Source: Microbacterium sp. 18062 (lineage in GTDB: Bacteria; Actinomycetota; Actinomycetes; Actinomycetales; Microbacteriaceae). From it: a stretch of 64,000 nucleotides of DNA. Location: assembly GCF_902706225.1 (NCBI RefSeq), contig NZ_CACSKB010000012.1:1-64000 (forward strand). Reading direction: 5' to 3'. The translations under genes were made by a program, and so were the position numbers. Below the pieces are notes generated by a model. The model saw only the letters and a list, made by a program, of their open reading frames with translations. It did no database searches and was not told the origin of the DNA. Below are positions 43,694 through 52,443 of this stretch, one piece after another (position 1 is the first letter of the stretch; each line of letters opens with the position of its first letter).

Positions 43694-44302
43694 GTGGCAC
43701 GGATCGGTGGGCGCAACAGCGCCGTGGCATGGGTGGTCGGGCTCGGCTGCGCCGCCGTCGTCGGTGTGCTCGTCGTGCTGGCGATCCCGGCGATCCCGGC
43801 GAGCGTGCAGCTGATGGGGGACACCCTGCGCGCGGCCGCCTCCGCGCCGGAGGCGGCCGGCACGGCGCCGTCCGACGACGTCGAGACGGCCACGCCGGTG
43901 TGTCGGGGGCTCTACACCGAGGCTCTCTGGGCGGCGCTCACGCAGCGGGCGGGTGGCGATCCGGTGCAGGACACGGCGCCGCCGACGACCTCGGTGGAGA
44001 GTCTCGCGACCGCGCTCGCGCCGCAGGTGCGCGTCACCTGCGCATTCGCCGGAACGAACACCGGCCACATCGTGACGACGGTCTCGGACGTCTCCCCGGA
44101 TGCGGCCGCCGTCGCCCGTGCGACGCTCGAGACGAACGGGTTCGGCTGTACCGGTTTCGGCGACGGCATCCGGTGCGAGCGCGCCACCGCCGACGGGGTG
44201 GAGGAACAGGTCGTCCGCGCCGGCGTCTGGGTCTCGAACGTCTTCACCGGCTGGCGCCCCGACCGTTACCTGGAGCGCATGGGTCCGCAGCTCTGGCCCT
44301 GA
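43694..44302 (+). CDS. Membrane-anchored four-cysteine protein, function unknown
   Basis: A 202-aa protein with one N-terminal membrane helix (VAWVVGLGCAAVVGVLVVLAI) and an outside domain. Four cysteines stand in PVCRGLY, VTCAF, GFGCTG and GIRCE, probably two disulfides. The same four-cysteine pattern, including GF-x-C and G-x-RCE, is found in the convergent lipoprotein at 44342, so the two are paralogues. Start: GTG with GGGAGGGG nearby; TACCGT at 43672-43677 is a -10 candidate. An in-frame GTG six codons earlier is possible. Confidence 0.7.
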   Translation: MARIGGRNSAVAWVVGLGCAAVVGVLVVLAIPAIPASVQLMGDTLRAAASAPEAAGTAPSDDVETATPVCRGLYTEALWAALTQRAGGDPVQDTAPPTTSVESLATALAPQVRVTCAFAGTNTGHIVTTVSDVSPDAAAVARATLETNGFGCTGFGDGIRCERATADGVEEQVVRAGVWVSNVFTGWRPDRYLERMGPQLWP

Positions 44303-44341
44303 CGCGCCCGGGCGGGCTCGGACGGCGCGTCGCCGAGGCGC

Positions 44342-44932
44342 TCAGCCGAAGACGTGGGCGATGACCGAGTCGGTGTACCCGCTCGGCGCGAGGTTCGAGT
44401 ACTGCGTGTCGATCAGGACGTCGTCGCGCCAGAAGAGCGTGCGACCGTCGTTGACCGGGTACTGCTCGTTGATCCACACCTTCTCGCAGCGCGTGCCGCC
44501 GTCGGGCGTGTAGCAGGTGAAGCCCTCGTCGTCCGCGAGCCGGTTGAGCAGGTCGAGAGCGGGGCCGCGGGACATCCGCGAGACCGTGGTCTGGAGAGAG
44601 GTGGTGTCCGCCTCGGGCTGCCGCCACAGGCAGACGAGGCTCCCGTCGCCCTGGACGCCGACGGCGACCCCGTTCGCCGGGTCGTTCAGGGGGATGTCGG
44701 CGAGCTGGGCGAGCACCGAATCGGAGACGAGCGTCTCGCAGTCCGCCGGGAGGGCGACGGACGTCGCCGTGGGAGTCGGGGTAGCCGTGGGCGTCGACGA
44801 GGCGGCCGGGGCCGTGCCACCCGAAGGCGGTGTCCGCGACGGGCCGCTCGAGGGATCGGGGGCGCACGCCGCCAGGGCGACCATCAGGAGCGCGCCGGAG
44901 AAGACACCGACGGCGGCACGGACGCGAAGCAT
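44342..44932 (-). CDS. Lipoprotein, paralogue of the four-cysteine protein
   Basis: A 196-aa secreted lipoprotein with lipobox ALAAC, a Thr/Pro/Ser-rich linker and a C-terminal domain with Cys in ADCETL, LVCLW, GFTCYT and GTRCE. Order, spacing and flanking residues match the domain of the protein at 43694, and both end in a similar V-x-V...P-x-x-Y region. Function unknown. The 3' ends of the two genes face each other 39 bp apart. Its message is probably leaderless (TAACGT 6 nt before ATG). Confidence 0.75.
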   Translation of the reverse strand: MLRVRAAVGVFSGALLMVALAACAPDPSSGPSRTPPSGGTAPAASSTPTATPTPTATSVALPADCETLVSDSVLAQLADIPLNDPANGVAVGVQGDGSLVCLWRQPEADTTSLQTTVSRMSRGPALDLLNRLADDEGFTCYTPDGGTRCEKVWINEQYPVNDGRTLFWRDDVLIDTQYSNLAPSGYTDSVIAHVFG

Positions 44933-44938
44933 GACTCC

Positions 44939-44944
44939 ACGTTA
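44939..44944 (-). promoter_or_regulatory. Leaderless -10 element for the lipoprotein gene
   Basis: TAACGT on the reverse strand, exactly 6 nt before the ATG at 44932. GGAG also overlaps the spacer, but it lies too close to the start to act as a Shine-Dalgarno. Confidence 0.6.
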
Positions 44945-45001
44945 GCCCGACGATCCGCCCACGCGCCTGCGCGCCTCCGCGGCACGCGGGCGACGGAGCA
45001 G

Positions 45002-45007
45002 TAATCT
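45002..45007 (+). promoter_or_regulatory. Likely -10 of the membrane/FHA module
   Basis: TAATCT (45002-45007), about 41 nt before the ATG at 45049, which has its own GAGGAG. It is divergent from the lipoprotein promoter at 44939-44944. Confidence 0.5.
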
Positions 45008-45048
45008 CACGAGGGCGGGCGCCAGCCCCGCGTGAGGAGCGGAATGCG

Positions 45049-46011
45049 ATGAGTGACCAGAAGACGCCGTCGGCCGGAGACCCCGTCGACGAGCCCAACT
45101 CGGTCGAGGATGTCGTGGGCCGCGCCAACGAGGGACTCGCCGAGGCCGAGGCGGCCCAGCGGGATGCCGCCCCGGGCGACGACGAGGTCGTCGTCGAGGA
45201 GACCGTGATCGCCGCGAGCGGCACGGATGCCGACGGGGCGCCTGTCGAGGAGACGGTGGTCGTCGAGTCCGTGGAGCCGACCGACCGCGCCGCTACGCCC
45301 GCGGACGACGAGGTGCCCTGGTACGACCGGCCCGACTCCGTCCCCCTCGATCCGATCGACGAGCCCGTGTCCTCCGCCGCGCCGGCGACCGAGCCGGAGC
45401 CGGAGCCGGTCCATCCCGTCGCGGAACCGGCGTACAGCGCTCCGCAGCCGATCTTCGTCCAGGCGCCCGAGGCGCCCCGTCCCCTCGGCAACCGAGGCGC
45501 GGCGGGTGCGATCGGCCTGCTGGCGGCGCTCGCGTTCGCCGTGCTGTTCTTCGCCGTCATCTTCGGATTCGGCTTCCTCCTCGGCAGCGTCGACGCGGCC
45601 TCGGCGGCCGAGTACGCGACCGCGATCGTGGTGGCCCCGATCTTCTGGGTCCCCGTCGTCGCGTTCTACCTCGCCTTCTGGCTGCTCGGTGCGATCCTGA
45701 ACCGTGGGCGCTGGGCCCACTGGGTCATCTGGGGTCTGCTGGTCGGTGTCGCCTCGTACGGCGGATACCTGCTCGGCGTGCTCTTCCAGGCCCCGTTCTG
45801 GACGCTGACGGCGCGCGAAGGCCGTGAGCTCCTCGAGGCTCAGCTCTTCTTCCCCTCGGCGATCCTCGCCTTCGTGCTCGGTCGTGAGCTGACCATCTGG
45901 TTCGGCGCGTGGGTGTCCGCCCGTGGCAGGCGCATCACCGAGCTCAACGAGCAGGCGCAGCGCGAGTACGAGCGCACGCTCGAGGCCGGTCCGCAGCTGC
46001 TCCGTCCGTAG
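45049..46011 (+). CDS. Membrane protein with acidic N-terminal region, function unknown
   Basis: A 320-aa protein. Residues 1-145 are acidic and Pro-rich with repeated EETV/VE motifs, probably disordered. Residues about 150-290 hold four hydrophobic segments (GAIGLLAALAFAVLFFAVIFGFGFLLG, IVVAPIFWVPVVAFYLAFWLLGAIL, WVIWGLLVGVASYGGYLLGVLF and FFPSAILAFVLGREL). The C-terminus is basic and charged. I do not recognise a family with known function. First of four genes running without significant gaps to 48866; the next ATG follows its stop codon directly. Confidence 0.75.
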   Translation: MSDQKTPSAGDPVDEPNSVEDVVGRANEGLAEAEAAQRDAAPGDDEVVVEETVIAASGTDADGAPVEETVVVESVEPTDRAATPADDEVPWYDRPDSVPLDPIDEPVSSAAPATEPEPEPVHPVAEPAYSAPQPIFVQAPEAPRPLGNRGAAGAIGLLAALAFAVLFFAVIFGFGFLLGSVDAASAAEYATAIVVAPIFWVPVVAFYLAFWLLGAILNRGRWAHWVIWGLLVGVASYGGYLLGVLFQAPFWTLTAREGRELLEAQLFFPSAILAFVLGRELTIWFGAWVSARGRRITELNEQAQREYERTLEAGPQLLRP

Positions 46012-46494
46012 ATGTCGGGCAGCACCGAACCCTCGGGATCGGTGTCGCCGTCCGTCTCCCTGGCGCTGGCCACGATCGGGTTCTTCACGCTCGTGATCGC
46101 GGGCCTGGGGCTCGCGAGCCTGGCGACGGACACCGAGGTCGTCGAGGTGCCGGGGCTCGGTCCCGTGCCGGGAGCCGTCGGGCTGGTCGGAGCGGGCGGG
46201 GCCTTCGCCTGGGTGGTCTGGACGACGGTGCGCGCGCCGCATCCGCGGTTCGTCGGGGCGTTCTGGGGGGCTCTGGCCGCCTATCTCGCGTACGGCACGG
46301 TCGCGGGTGCCGCCGCGCTCGCGGTGACGGGCGGACCGGCGCGGGCCGTCGCCGTCACGGGGTCGCTCCTGGTCGGGTGGCCGGGGGCCGTGATCGCCGC
46401 GTCGGCCGCCGTCGCGGCATGGGCGGCGATCGCGCTCGTCCGCACGCGGGCGAGGCGGCCCAGGTGGCCGTGGGAGCGCGACGAGGACGAATGA
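46012..46494 (+). CDS. Small integral membrane protein, function unknown
   Basis: A 160-aa protein with four hydrophobic segments (ALATIGFFTLVIAGLGLASLA, PGAVGLVGAGGAFAWVVWTTV, FVGAFWGALAAYLAYGTVAGAAALAV and a long Ala-rich C-terminal one) and a basic-acidic tail. Its ATG directly follows the TAG of the preceding gene, so coupling is near-certain. No motif gives a function. Confidence 0.7.
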   Translation: MSGSTEPSGSVSPSVSLALATIGFFTLVIAGLGLASLATDTEVVEVPGLGPVPGAVGLVGAGGAFAWVVWTTVRAPHPRFVGAFWGALAAYLAYGTVAGAAALAVTGGPARAVAVTGSLLVGWPGAVIAASAAVAAWAAIALVRTRARRPRWPWERDEDE

Positions 46495-46542
46495 CCCCCT
46501 TGAACGCCGATGCATTGCGGTCAAAACACGGATGAACCGCCG

Positions 46543-47238
46543 ATGACGGATACCGTGGAGACCGTGGAGCGTTCGCTCGAGACGCAGGTCAGCCAGGCGG
46601 TGGACGCCTGGCTGCGTTGGCTGCCCCGCTGGGAGCCGGCGACCCACCGCGGGCGCGTCGCCGTGTGCCGGAGATGCCTGGGCTCTCCGATCCTCTCGGC
46701 GGCCGGTCTCGGGTCGGACGTGCCGCACGGGGTGCAGCACGGGCTGTCCACTCGCGCGAAGGCCGTGATCGACCACTCCGTCGCGGAGTACACCGCCCGG
46801 AACCTGCCCCTCCTGCAGGCCGAGCTCGACCAGCAGGCCGCCCGGAACCGCGCGCGCAGCTACCGCCCCGCGGAGGGGCTCGAGCCGGAGTTCGACGGCC
46901 TGCCGCTCGATCCCGATCCGCTGCCGGGAGCGCCTTTCCTCTTCACGATCTCGGGACTCGCGGCCGATTCCGACGCCGACGTCCCCGCTCTCCCGCCGCT
47001 CAGCGACGAGGCGAAGGCCGCACTCCGACAGGAGGTCGGTCTCGCCGACGACTACGCGAGCATGGTCGGGCGAGAGGTGTGCGCCGTCCTTCTGCACCAC
47101 CGCATCCGGATCCAGGGCGCCGTCTCGCAGTACGTCGAACCGCAGATCGCCGCCATGCTGGAAGAGTTGACCCGATCGCTCGACGCCCCGTTCGACCCCC
47201 GCGACTTCGACGAACCGACCCCAGAGGCACCTCAATGA
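46543..47238 (+). CDS. Soluble hypothetical protein with CxxC pair
   Basis: A 231-aa protein without signal or membrane segments. It carries VAVCRRCLGSPIL, a CxxC pair that could bind zinc, near residue 38-41, then helical and acidic stretches (AVIDHSVAEYTARNLPLLQAELDQQAARNRARSY; SQYVEPQIAAMLEELTRSL). Function unknown. The ATG at 46543 was chosen as the first residue of an ordinary protein (MTDTVETVERSLETQ); no Shine-Dalgarno is evident, and an ATG at 46510 is possible. Its stop overlaps the next start (ATGA). Confidence 0.65.
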   Translation: MTDTVETVERSLETQVSQAVDAWLRWLPRWEPATHRGRVAVCRRCLGSPILSAAGLGSDVPHGVQHGLSTRAKAVIDHSVAEYTARNLPLLQAELDQQAARNRARSYRPAEGLEPEFDGLPLDPDPLPGAPFLFTISGLAADSDADVPALPPLSDEAKAALRQEVGLADDYASMVGREVCAVLLHHRIRIQGAVSQYVEPQIAAMLEELTRSLDAPFDPRDFDEPTPEAPQ

Positions 47239-48866
47239 CTGATTCCCTTCCCTCCTGGTACGTGCTGGCGGTACTCCTCCCGTCGGTGATCTTCGGGCTC
47301 CTCGTCTACGTCTGGACCGCGATCGGCCTCGGCGCGGTCTTCGCCAAGCTCGGCGTCGAGCGGTGGAAGGCCTGGGTGCCGGTCTACAACCAGGTCGTGC
47401 TGCTGGGGCTCGGCGGGCTGTCCGGATGGCTGCTCCTGCTTCTGCTCATCCCGGTCTTCGGCCCGATCTTCGTGTTCGTCGCGGTCGTCACCGCAGCCCA
47501 TCGCATCAACGCGGCGTTCGGGCACGGTGCCGGGATGACGGTGCTCGCCGCTCTACTGTTCCCGGTGTGGGCGAGCGTGCTGGGTTTCGGTGCCTCGCGA
47601 CCCGTTCACCCCGTGCCCGGTCGGTCCAGCGCCCGTGAGGCGCGCGGCGGCGACGATCTGCAGTCGTTCTCGGCGCAGTTCGACCGTGGCCACGACGACC
47701 TGGCCGCCCGGCGATCGGTGCCGTCGCCGTCGGCGTGGATCCCGCCCGCGCCGCCCATGCCCACCGTCGGGCCGTCGCCGGCCGCCGCGCCCGCGTTCGG
47801 CGCCGACGTCGCCCCGGCGCCGGCCTGGGGAGAGCCCTACCGTGCCCCCGCGGCCGCCGTAGACCCCTTCGTCGTGCCCGCGGCGGATCCGTACGTCGCG
47901 CCCGCCGTCGACCCGTACGCGACGCTCTCGGCCGACGTCTACGCCGCGGCCGTGCAGTCCGCCCCCGCCACGGACCCCTCCGCGTCGCCCGGGGCCGACC
48001 CGTACGCGCCGCCCGGGGCCGACCCGTACGCGCCGCCCGGGGCCGACCCGTACGCGCCGCCCGGGGCCGACCCGTACGCGCCGCCCGCCGCCGAGCCTGA
48101 GACCCCCGCGCCGCAGGTCATGTCGTGGTGGCAGCCGGCGATCGTGGAGGAGGCGGACGAGTCCGATCGGGCCGACGACGCGGGGGAAGCCGCGGTCGAC
48201 ATCCCCGACTGGGCGCGTCCGGTCCCCCCGGCCCAGGCTCCCGCAGCCGACGCGGTCGCAGCGAGTGCTCCGCCGACGCCAGAGGCGCCCGTCGCGCCGG
48301 CCGACGCCCCCGTCGCGGAGTCGTCGGCGGGTTTCGCACCCCCCGCATCCCCTCCGGTCCTGCGCGAGTCGTACCTGCCCGAGTCGGATGCCTTCCCCGA
48401 GGCCTCGGGCGAGGTGTCGGCCGTGGTCGGCTCGCCGACCGCCGGACCGCCGCGGTCGGCGACCGCATCCGTCTCGGCCTCCCGGCCGGGAGTCGGCGAT
48501 TTCGTCGAGGACACCGTCATCGCCTCCCGTCGTCGCCCGAAGTGGGCTCTGCTGCTGCCGGACGGCACGCCGTTCGAGCTGTCCGGCGACAGCGCGGTGC
48601 TCGGACGTCGTCCCGTGCCGGTCCACTCGGCCCCGGGAGCGCAGCTCGTGCTCGTCGTCGACGAGACCCGCACCGTCTCGAAGACCCACGCCCTGCTCCG
48701 TCGCCGCGCGGACGTCTGGATGATCGCCGACCTCGGCTCCACCAACGGAGTCGTCGTGCTCGAGGGTGACGCGGAGGTCGAGGTCGCCCCGGGCGTCGAT
48801 CGCGAGGTGCAGGGGACGTTCCTGCTCGGCGATGCGGTCCTGCGCCTCATGCGCGCGGACGCCTGA
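47235..48866 (+). CDS. Membrane protein with C-terminal FHA domain
   Basis: A 543-aa protein with three to four membrane helices in the first 120 residues, arranged like the DUF5684-type domain (KLGVERWKAWVPVYNQVVLLGL). A Pro/Ala-rich linker of about 300 residues follows and contains four exact GADPYAPP repeats. The last 100 residues are a forkhead-associated domain with LGRRP, VSKTHALL and DLGSTNG, the phosphothreonine-binding motifs. It probably reads Ser/Thr kinase signals at the membrane. Coupled to the upstream gene by ATGA. Confidence 0.8.
   Translation: MTDSLPSWYVLAVLLPSVIFGLLVYVWTAIGLGAVFAKLGVERWKAWVPVYNQVVLLGLGGLSGWLLLLLLIPVFGPIFVFVAVVTAAHRINAAFGHGAGMTVLAALLFPVWASVLGFGASRPVHPVPGRSSAREARGGDDLQSFSAQFDRGHDDLAARRSVPSPSAWIPPAPPMPTVGPSPAAAPAFGADVAPAPAWGEPYRAPAAAVDPFVVPAADPYVAPAVDPYATLSADVYAAAVQSAPATDPSASPGADPYAPPGADPYAPPGADPYAPPGADPYAPPAAEPETPAPQVMSWWQPAIVEEADESDRADDAGEAAVDIPDWARPVPPAQAPAADAVAASAPPTPEAPVAPADAPVAESSAGFAPPASPPVLRESYLPESDAFPEASGEVSAVVGSPTAGPPRSATASVSASRPGVGDFVEDTVIASRRRPKWALLLPDGTPFELSGDSAVLGRRPVPVHSAPGAQLVLVVDETRTVSKTHALLRRRADVWMIADLGSTNGVVVLEGDAEVEVAPGVDREVQGTFLLGDAVLRLMRADA
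47991..48086 (+). repeat. 24-bp tandem repeat, four identical units, in coding sequence
   Basis: Four identical 24-bp units encode GADPYAPP. Identity at every third base means recent expansion or gene conversion; copy number is likely to vary between strains. Confidence 0.9.
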
Positions 48867-48878
48867 GACGACTCGCGT

Positions 48879-48908
48879 TTGACCCCTTCCCCCGGGGGCG
48901 CGTATCAT
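48879..48908 (+). promoter_or_regulatory. rpsL (str operon) promoter
   Basis: TTGACC (48879-48884), 18-bp GC-rich spacer, TATCAT (48903-48908). Start expected near 48915, giving a leader of about 240 nt. The gap 48867-49154 holds no gene. Confidence 0.75.
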
Positions 48909-49154
48909 TGACCGGGTGTGCGCTCATGCGCGCCCAGTGTCGTGCCTCGGTGCGATGCGGAGCGCCGGAGCCGCCATCTCAGGGAAGGCTCTGCGAACAG
49001 GGCACCCCCACGGCATATCCACCACGAACAGGCGTCAGTCATTCTGCCGTCTCGGTGGGTCCGCGTGAGCCCGAACCGACACGGAGCGCAAGAATCCGGG
49101 TGGATCGGGGGAGACCACGACGCTGTCACCGTGCAGCACAAACAAGGAGAGAAC

Positions 49155-49523
49155 GTGCCAACCATTCAGCAGTTGGTTCGCAAGGGCCGCTCGCCGAAGG
49201 TCTCGAAGACCAAGGCGCCGGCTCTGAAGGCGAACCCGCAGCAGGCGGGCGTCTGCACCCGCGTGTACACGACCACGCCCAAGAAGCCCAACTCGGCGAT
49301 GCGCAAGGTCGCCCGTGTGAAGCTCCGCAACGGCACCGAGGTCACCGCCTACATCCCGGGTGAGGGCCACAACCTGCAGGAGCACTCGCTCGTGCTCGTG
49401 CGCGGCGGTCGTGTGAAGGACCTTCCGGGTGTCCGCTACAAGATCGTCCGCGGCGCCCTGGACACCCAGGCCGTCAAGAACCGCAAGCAGGCCCGTAGCC
49501 GCTACGGCGCGAAGAAGGGTTAA
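49155..49523 (+). CDS. rpsL: 30S ribosomal protein S12
   Basis: S12 of 122 aa, at the decoding centre. [24 protein letters not shown] and [12 protein letters not shown] are all present, and the streptomycin-site lysines look like wild type. The GTG start has AGGAGAG 4-5 nt upstream; the longer open frame running into the leader is not real. First gene of rpsL-rpsG-fusA-tuf. Confidence 0.97.
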   Translation: MPTIQQLVRKGRSPKVSKTKAPALKANPQQAGVCTRVYTTTPKKPNSAMRKVARVKLRNGTEVTAYIPGEGHNLQEHSLVLVRGGRVKDLPGVRYKIVRGALDTQAVKNRKQARSRYGAKKG

Positions 49524-49528
49524 GGAAG

Positions 49529-49999
49529 ATGCCTCGTAAGGGTCCCGCCCCGAAGCGCCCCGTCGTCAACGACCCGGTGTACGGTGCCCCCATCGTCACC
49601 CAGCTCGTCAACAAGATCCTCGTCGACGGCAAGAAGTCGCTCGCCGAGTCGATCGTCTACGACGCCCTCCGCGGCGTCGAGGCGAAGAACAGCCAGGACG
49701 CCGTCGCGACGCTCAAGAAGGCGCTCGACAACGTCCGTCCCACCCTCGAGGTCAAGAGCCGCCGCGTCGGCGGCTCGACCTACCAGGTTCCGGTCGAGGT
49801 CAAGCCGCACCGCGCGAACACGCTCGCGCTGCGCTGGCTCGTCAGCTACGCGAAGGGCCGTCGTGAGAAGACGATGACCGAGCGCCTGCAGAACGAGATC
49901 CTCGACGCCTCGAACGGCCTCGGTGCCGCGGTCAAGCGCCGCGAGGACACCCACAAGATGGCCGAGTCGAACCGGGCGTTCGCGCACTACCGCTGGTGA
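49529..49999 (+). CDS. rpsG: 30S ribosomal protein S7
   Basis: S7 of 156 aa, nucleating the 30S head and, in many bacteria, the autoregulator of this operon. [21 protein letters not shown] and the C-terminal [12 protein letters not shown] are typical. Start 5 bp after rpsL. A strong hairpin follows before fusA. Confidence 0.97.
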   Translation: MPRKGPAPKRPVVNDPVYGAPIVTQLVNKILVDGKKSLAESIVYDALRGVEAKNSQDAVATLKKALDNVRPTLEVKSRRVGGSTYQVPVEVKPHRANTLALRWLVSYAKGRREKTMTERLQNEILDASNGLGAAVKRREDTHKMAESNRAFAHYRW

Positions 50000-50012
50000 G
50001 CGAAGCTCAGCA

Positions 50013-50050
50013 GCGGTAGCCGGGGGCCATCTCTGGCCCCCGGCTACCGC
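50013..50050 (+). terminator. Perfect 17-bp hairpin between rpsG and fusA
   Basis: Arms 50013-50029 and 50034-50050 pair without mismatch, loop TCTC. It starts 13 bp after rpsG. No T tract; probably a partial terminator or processing site that sets the S12/S7 to EF-G ratio. Confidence 0.65.
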
Positions 50051-50125
50051 CCCGGGTCGTGTCTCGCGACCCGGCGCCGGAGATCAACCATAGACACCCG
50101 TCTGACCATCAGATAAGGACACCCC

Positions 50126-52240
50126 GTGGCACAAGAAGTGCTCACCGACCTCCACAAGGTCCGCAACATCGGCATCATGGCGCACATCGATGCCGGCAAG
50201 ACGACGACGACCGAGCGCATCCTGTTCTACACGGGCGTCAACCACAAGATCGGCGAGACCCACGACGGTGCGGCGACGACGGACTGGATGGAGCAGGAGC
50301 AGGAGCGCGGCATCACGATCACGTCCGCCGCGGTGACCTGCTTCTGGGACAAGAACCAGATCAACATCATCGACACCCCCGGTCACGTGGACTTCACCGT
50401 CGAGGTGGAGCGCTCGCTCCGCGTCCTCGACGGCGCCGTCGCCGTCTTCGACGGCAAGGAGGGCGTCGAGCCCCAGTCCGAGACCGTGTGGCGCCAGGCC
50501 GACAAGTACGACGTCCCCCGCATCTGCTTCGTCAACAAGATGGACAAGCTCGGCGCGGACTTCTACTTCACGGTCGACACGATCATCAACCGCCTGAAGG
50601 CGAAGCCGCTCGTGCTGCAGCTGCCGATCGGTGCGGAGAACGACTTCGTGGGCGTCGTCGACCTCGTCGAGATGCGCGCGCTGGTGTGGCCGGGCGATGC
50701 CAAGGGTGACGTGACGATGGGCGCGAAGTACGAGATCCAGGAGATCCCGGCCGATCTGGTCGACCGTGCCGCGGAGTACCGTCAGCAGCTGCTGGAGACC
50801 GTCGCAGAGTCCGACGACGTGCTGCTGGAGAAGTACTTCGGCGGCGAGGAGCTCACGGTCGCCGAGGTCAAGGGCGCCATCCGCAAGCTCACCGTCGCGG
50901 GCGAGCTCTACCCGGTCCTGTGCGGCTCCGCGTTCAAGAACCGCGGTGTGCAGCCGATGCTCGACGCGGTCGTGGACTACCTGCCGTCGCCCCTCGACGT
51001 GCCGGCCATCGAGGCGCACGACCCGAAGGACGAGGAGATCGTCATCGAGCGTCACGCCGACCGCGAGGAGCCGTTCGCGGCGCTCGCGTTCAAGATCGTG
51101 ACGCACCCGTTCTTCGGCCGCCTCACCTACATCCGCGTCTACTCGGGGCACCTCGACTCCGGCGCCCAGGTCGTCAACGCGACCAAGGGCAAGAAGGAGC
51201 GCATCGGGAAGATCTTCCAGATGCACGCCAACAAGGAGATGCCGGTCGACTCCGTCACCGCGGGCCACATCTATGCGGTCATCGGTCTGAAGGACACCAC
51301 CACCGGTGACACCCTGTCGGACTCGAACAACCAGGTCGTCCTCGAGTCGATGACGTTCCCGGAGCCGGTCATCGAGGTCGCGATCGAGCCGAAGACCAAG
51401 GCGGATCAGGAGAAGCTGGGCATCGCGATCCAGAAGCTGGCCGAGGAGGACCCGACCTTCCGCGTCGAGCAGAACGGCGAGACCGGCCAGACGGTCATCA
51501 AGGGCATGGGCGAGCTGCACCTCGACATCCTCGTGGACCGCATGAAGCGCGAGTTCAAGGTCGAGGCGAACGTCGGAAAGCCGCAGGTCGCGTACCGCGA
51601 GACGATCCGCAAGGCCGTCGAGCGCCACGACTACACGCACAAGAAGCAGACCGGCGGCTCCGGCCAGTTCGCCAAGATCCAGTTCGCTCTCGAGCCGCTC
51701 GAGGTCACGGCCGAGAAGACCTACGAGTTCGAGAACAAGGTCACCGGTGGCCGCATCCCGCGCGAGTACATCTCGCCGACCGACCAGGGCTTCCAGGACG
51801 CCATGAACGTCGGCGTGCTCGCCGGCTATCCCATGGTGGGCGTCAAGGCGATCCTGCTCGACGGCGCGTCGCACGACGTCGACTCGTCCGAGATGGCGTT
51901 CAAGATCGCCGGCTCCATGGGCTTCAAGGAGGCCGTCCGCAAGGCGAACCCGGTCATCCTCGAGCCGATCATGGCCGTCGAGGTGCGTACGCCCGAGGAG
52001 TACATGGGCGACGTCATCGGCGACCTGAACTCCCGCCGCGGTCAGATCCAGTCGATGGAGGATGCCGCCGGCGTCAAGGTCGTCCGGGCCAACGTGCCGC
52101 TGTCGGAGATGTTCGGCTACATCGGCGACCTCCGCTCGAAGACCTCCGGCCGCGCCGTGTACTCGATGGAGTTCGACAGCTACGCGGACGTCCCGCGTGC
52201 CGTGGCCGACGAGATCGTCCAGAAGAACAAGGGCGAGTAG
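50126..52240 (+). CDS. fusA: Elongation factor G
   Basis: EF-G of 704 aa, the ribosome-translocating GTPase. P-loop AHIDAGKTT (19-27), DTPGHVDF and [11 protein letters not shown] motifs, domain IV tip [10 protein letters not shown] and the closing [16 protein letters not shown] are complete. GTG start with AAGGAC 5 nt upstream. No truncation or fusion. Confidence 0.98.
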   Translation: MAQEVLTDLHKVRNIGIMAHIDAGKTTTTERILFYTGVNHKIGETHDGAATTDWMEQEQERGITITSAAVTCFWDKNQINIIDTPGHVDFTVEVERSLRVLDGAVAVFDGKEGVEPQSETVWRQADKYDVPRICFVNKMDKLGADFYFTVDTIINRLKAKPLVLQLPIGAENDFVGVVDLVEMRALVWPGDAKGDVTMGAKYEIQEIPADLVDRAAEYRQQLLETVAESDDVLLEKYFGGEELTVAEVKGAIRKLTVAGELYPVLCGSAFKNRGVQPMLDAVVDYLPSPLDVPAIEAHDPKDEEIVIERHADREEPFAALAFKIVTHPFFGRLTYIRVYSGHLDSGAQVVNATKGKKERIGKIFQMHANKEMPVDSVTAGHIYAVIGLKDTTTGDTLSDSNNQVVLESMTFPEPVIEVAIEPKTKADQEKLGIAIQKLAEEDPTFRVEQNGETGQTVIKGMGELHLDILVDRMKREFKVEANVGKPQVAYRETIRKAVERHDYTHKKQTGGSGQFAKIQFALEPLEVTAEKTYEFENKVTGGRIPREYISPTDQGFQDAMNVGVLAGYPMVGVKAILLDGASHDVDSSEMAFKIAGSMGFKEAVRKANPVILEPIMAVEVRTPEEYMGDVIGDLNSRRGQIQSMEDAAGVKVVRANVPLSEMFGYIGDLRSKTSGRAVYSMEFDSYADVPRAVADEIVQKNKGE

Positions 52241-52259
52241 CCTCCGCCGGAGGCCTCGC

Positions 52260-52335
52260 CCGGGATGCGGCGGTCCGCCGCCGCATCCCGGTTCCGCTGG
52301 TTCCCGTCGGGAGTCGATCGAAGCCTCCCGACGGG
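52260..52335 (+). terminator. Two perfect hairpins after fusA
   Basis: Stem 1: 14-bp arms 52260-52273 and 52278-52291, loop TCCG. Stem 2: 11-bp arms 52303-52313 and 52325-52335. They lie directly upstream of the tuf promoter and could separate fusA from tuf transcription. Confidence 0.65.
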
Positions 52336-52362
52336 CTCACAACTTCACACCGCACTCTCTAC

Positions 52363-52368
52363 TAAACT
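52363..52368 (+). promoter_or_regulatory. tuf -10 element
   Basis: TAAACT (52363-52368) within an A/T-richer stretch after the hairpins; the -35 is weak (CAACTT at 17-bp spacing). Start expected near 52375, about 70 nt before the GTG of tuf. Confidence 0.55.
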
Positions 52369-52443
52369 GAGAACCAACCCCGTAGCGAACCGGTCGCAAA
52401 CCAGTGCCCGGGATCCCTACACAACCGTCCTGAGGAGGACCCA

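Noticed and set aside
39674..44068. 1464-codon leftward open frame opposite rpoC
   Set aside because: The + strand carries an unmistakable rpoC; the reverse frame is low-complexity Leu/Asp/Arg/Val-rich and has no motif.
47939..48908. Leftward frames in the FHA gene region with Gly/Arg/Val repeats
   Set aside because: They mirror the GADPYAPP tandem repeat on the other strand and have no start signal.
43541..49154. Genomic island between rpoC and rpsL
   Set aside because: Base composition and codon use look like the rest, there are no integrases, tRNAs or direct-repeat ends; more likely a lineage-specific but resident module.
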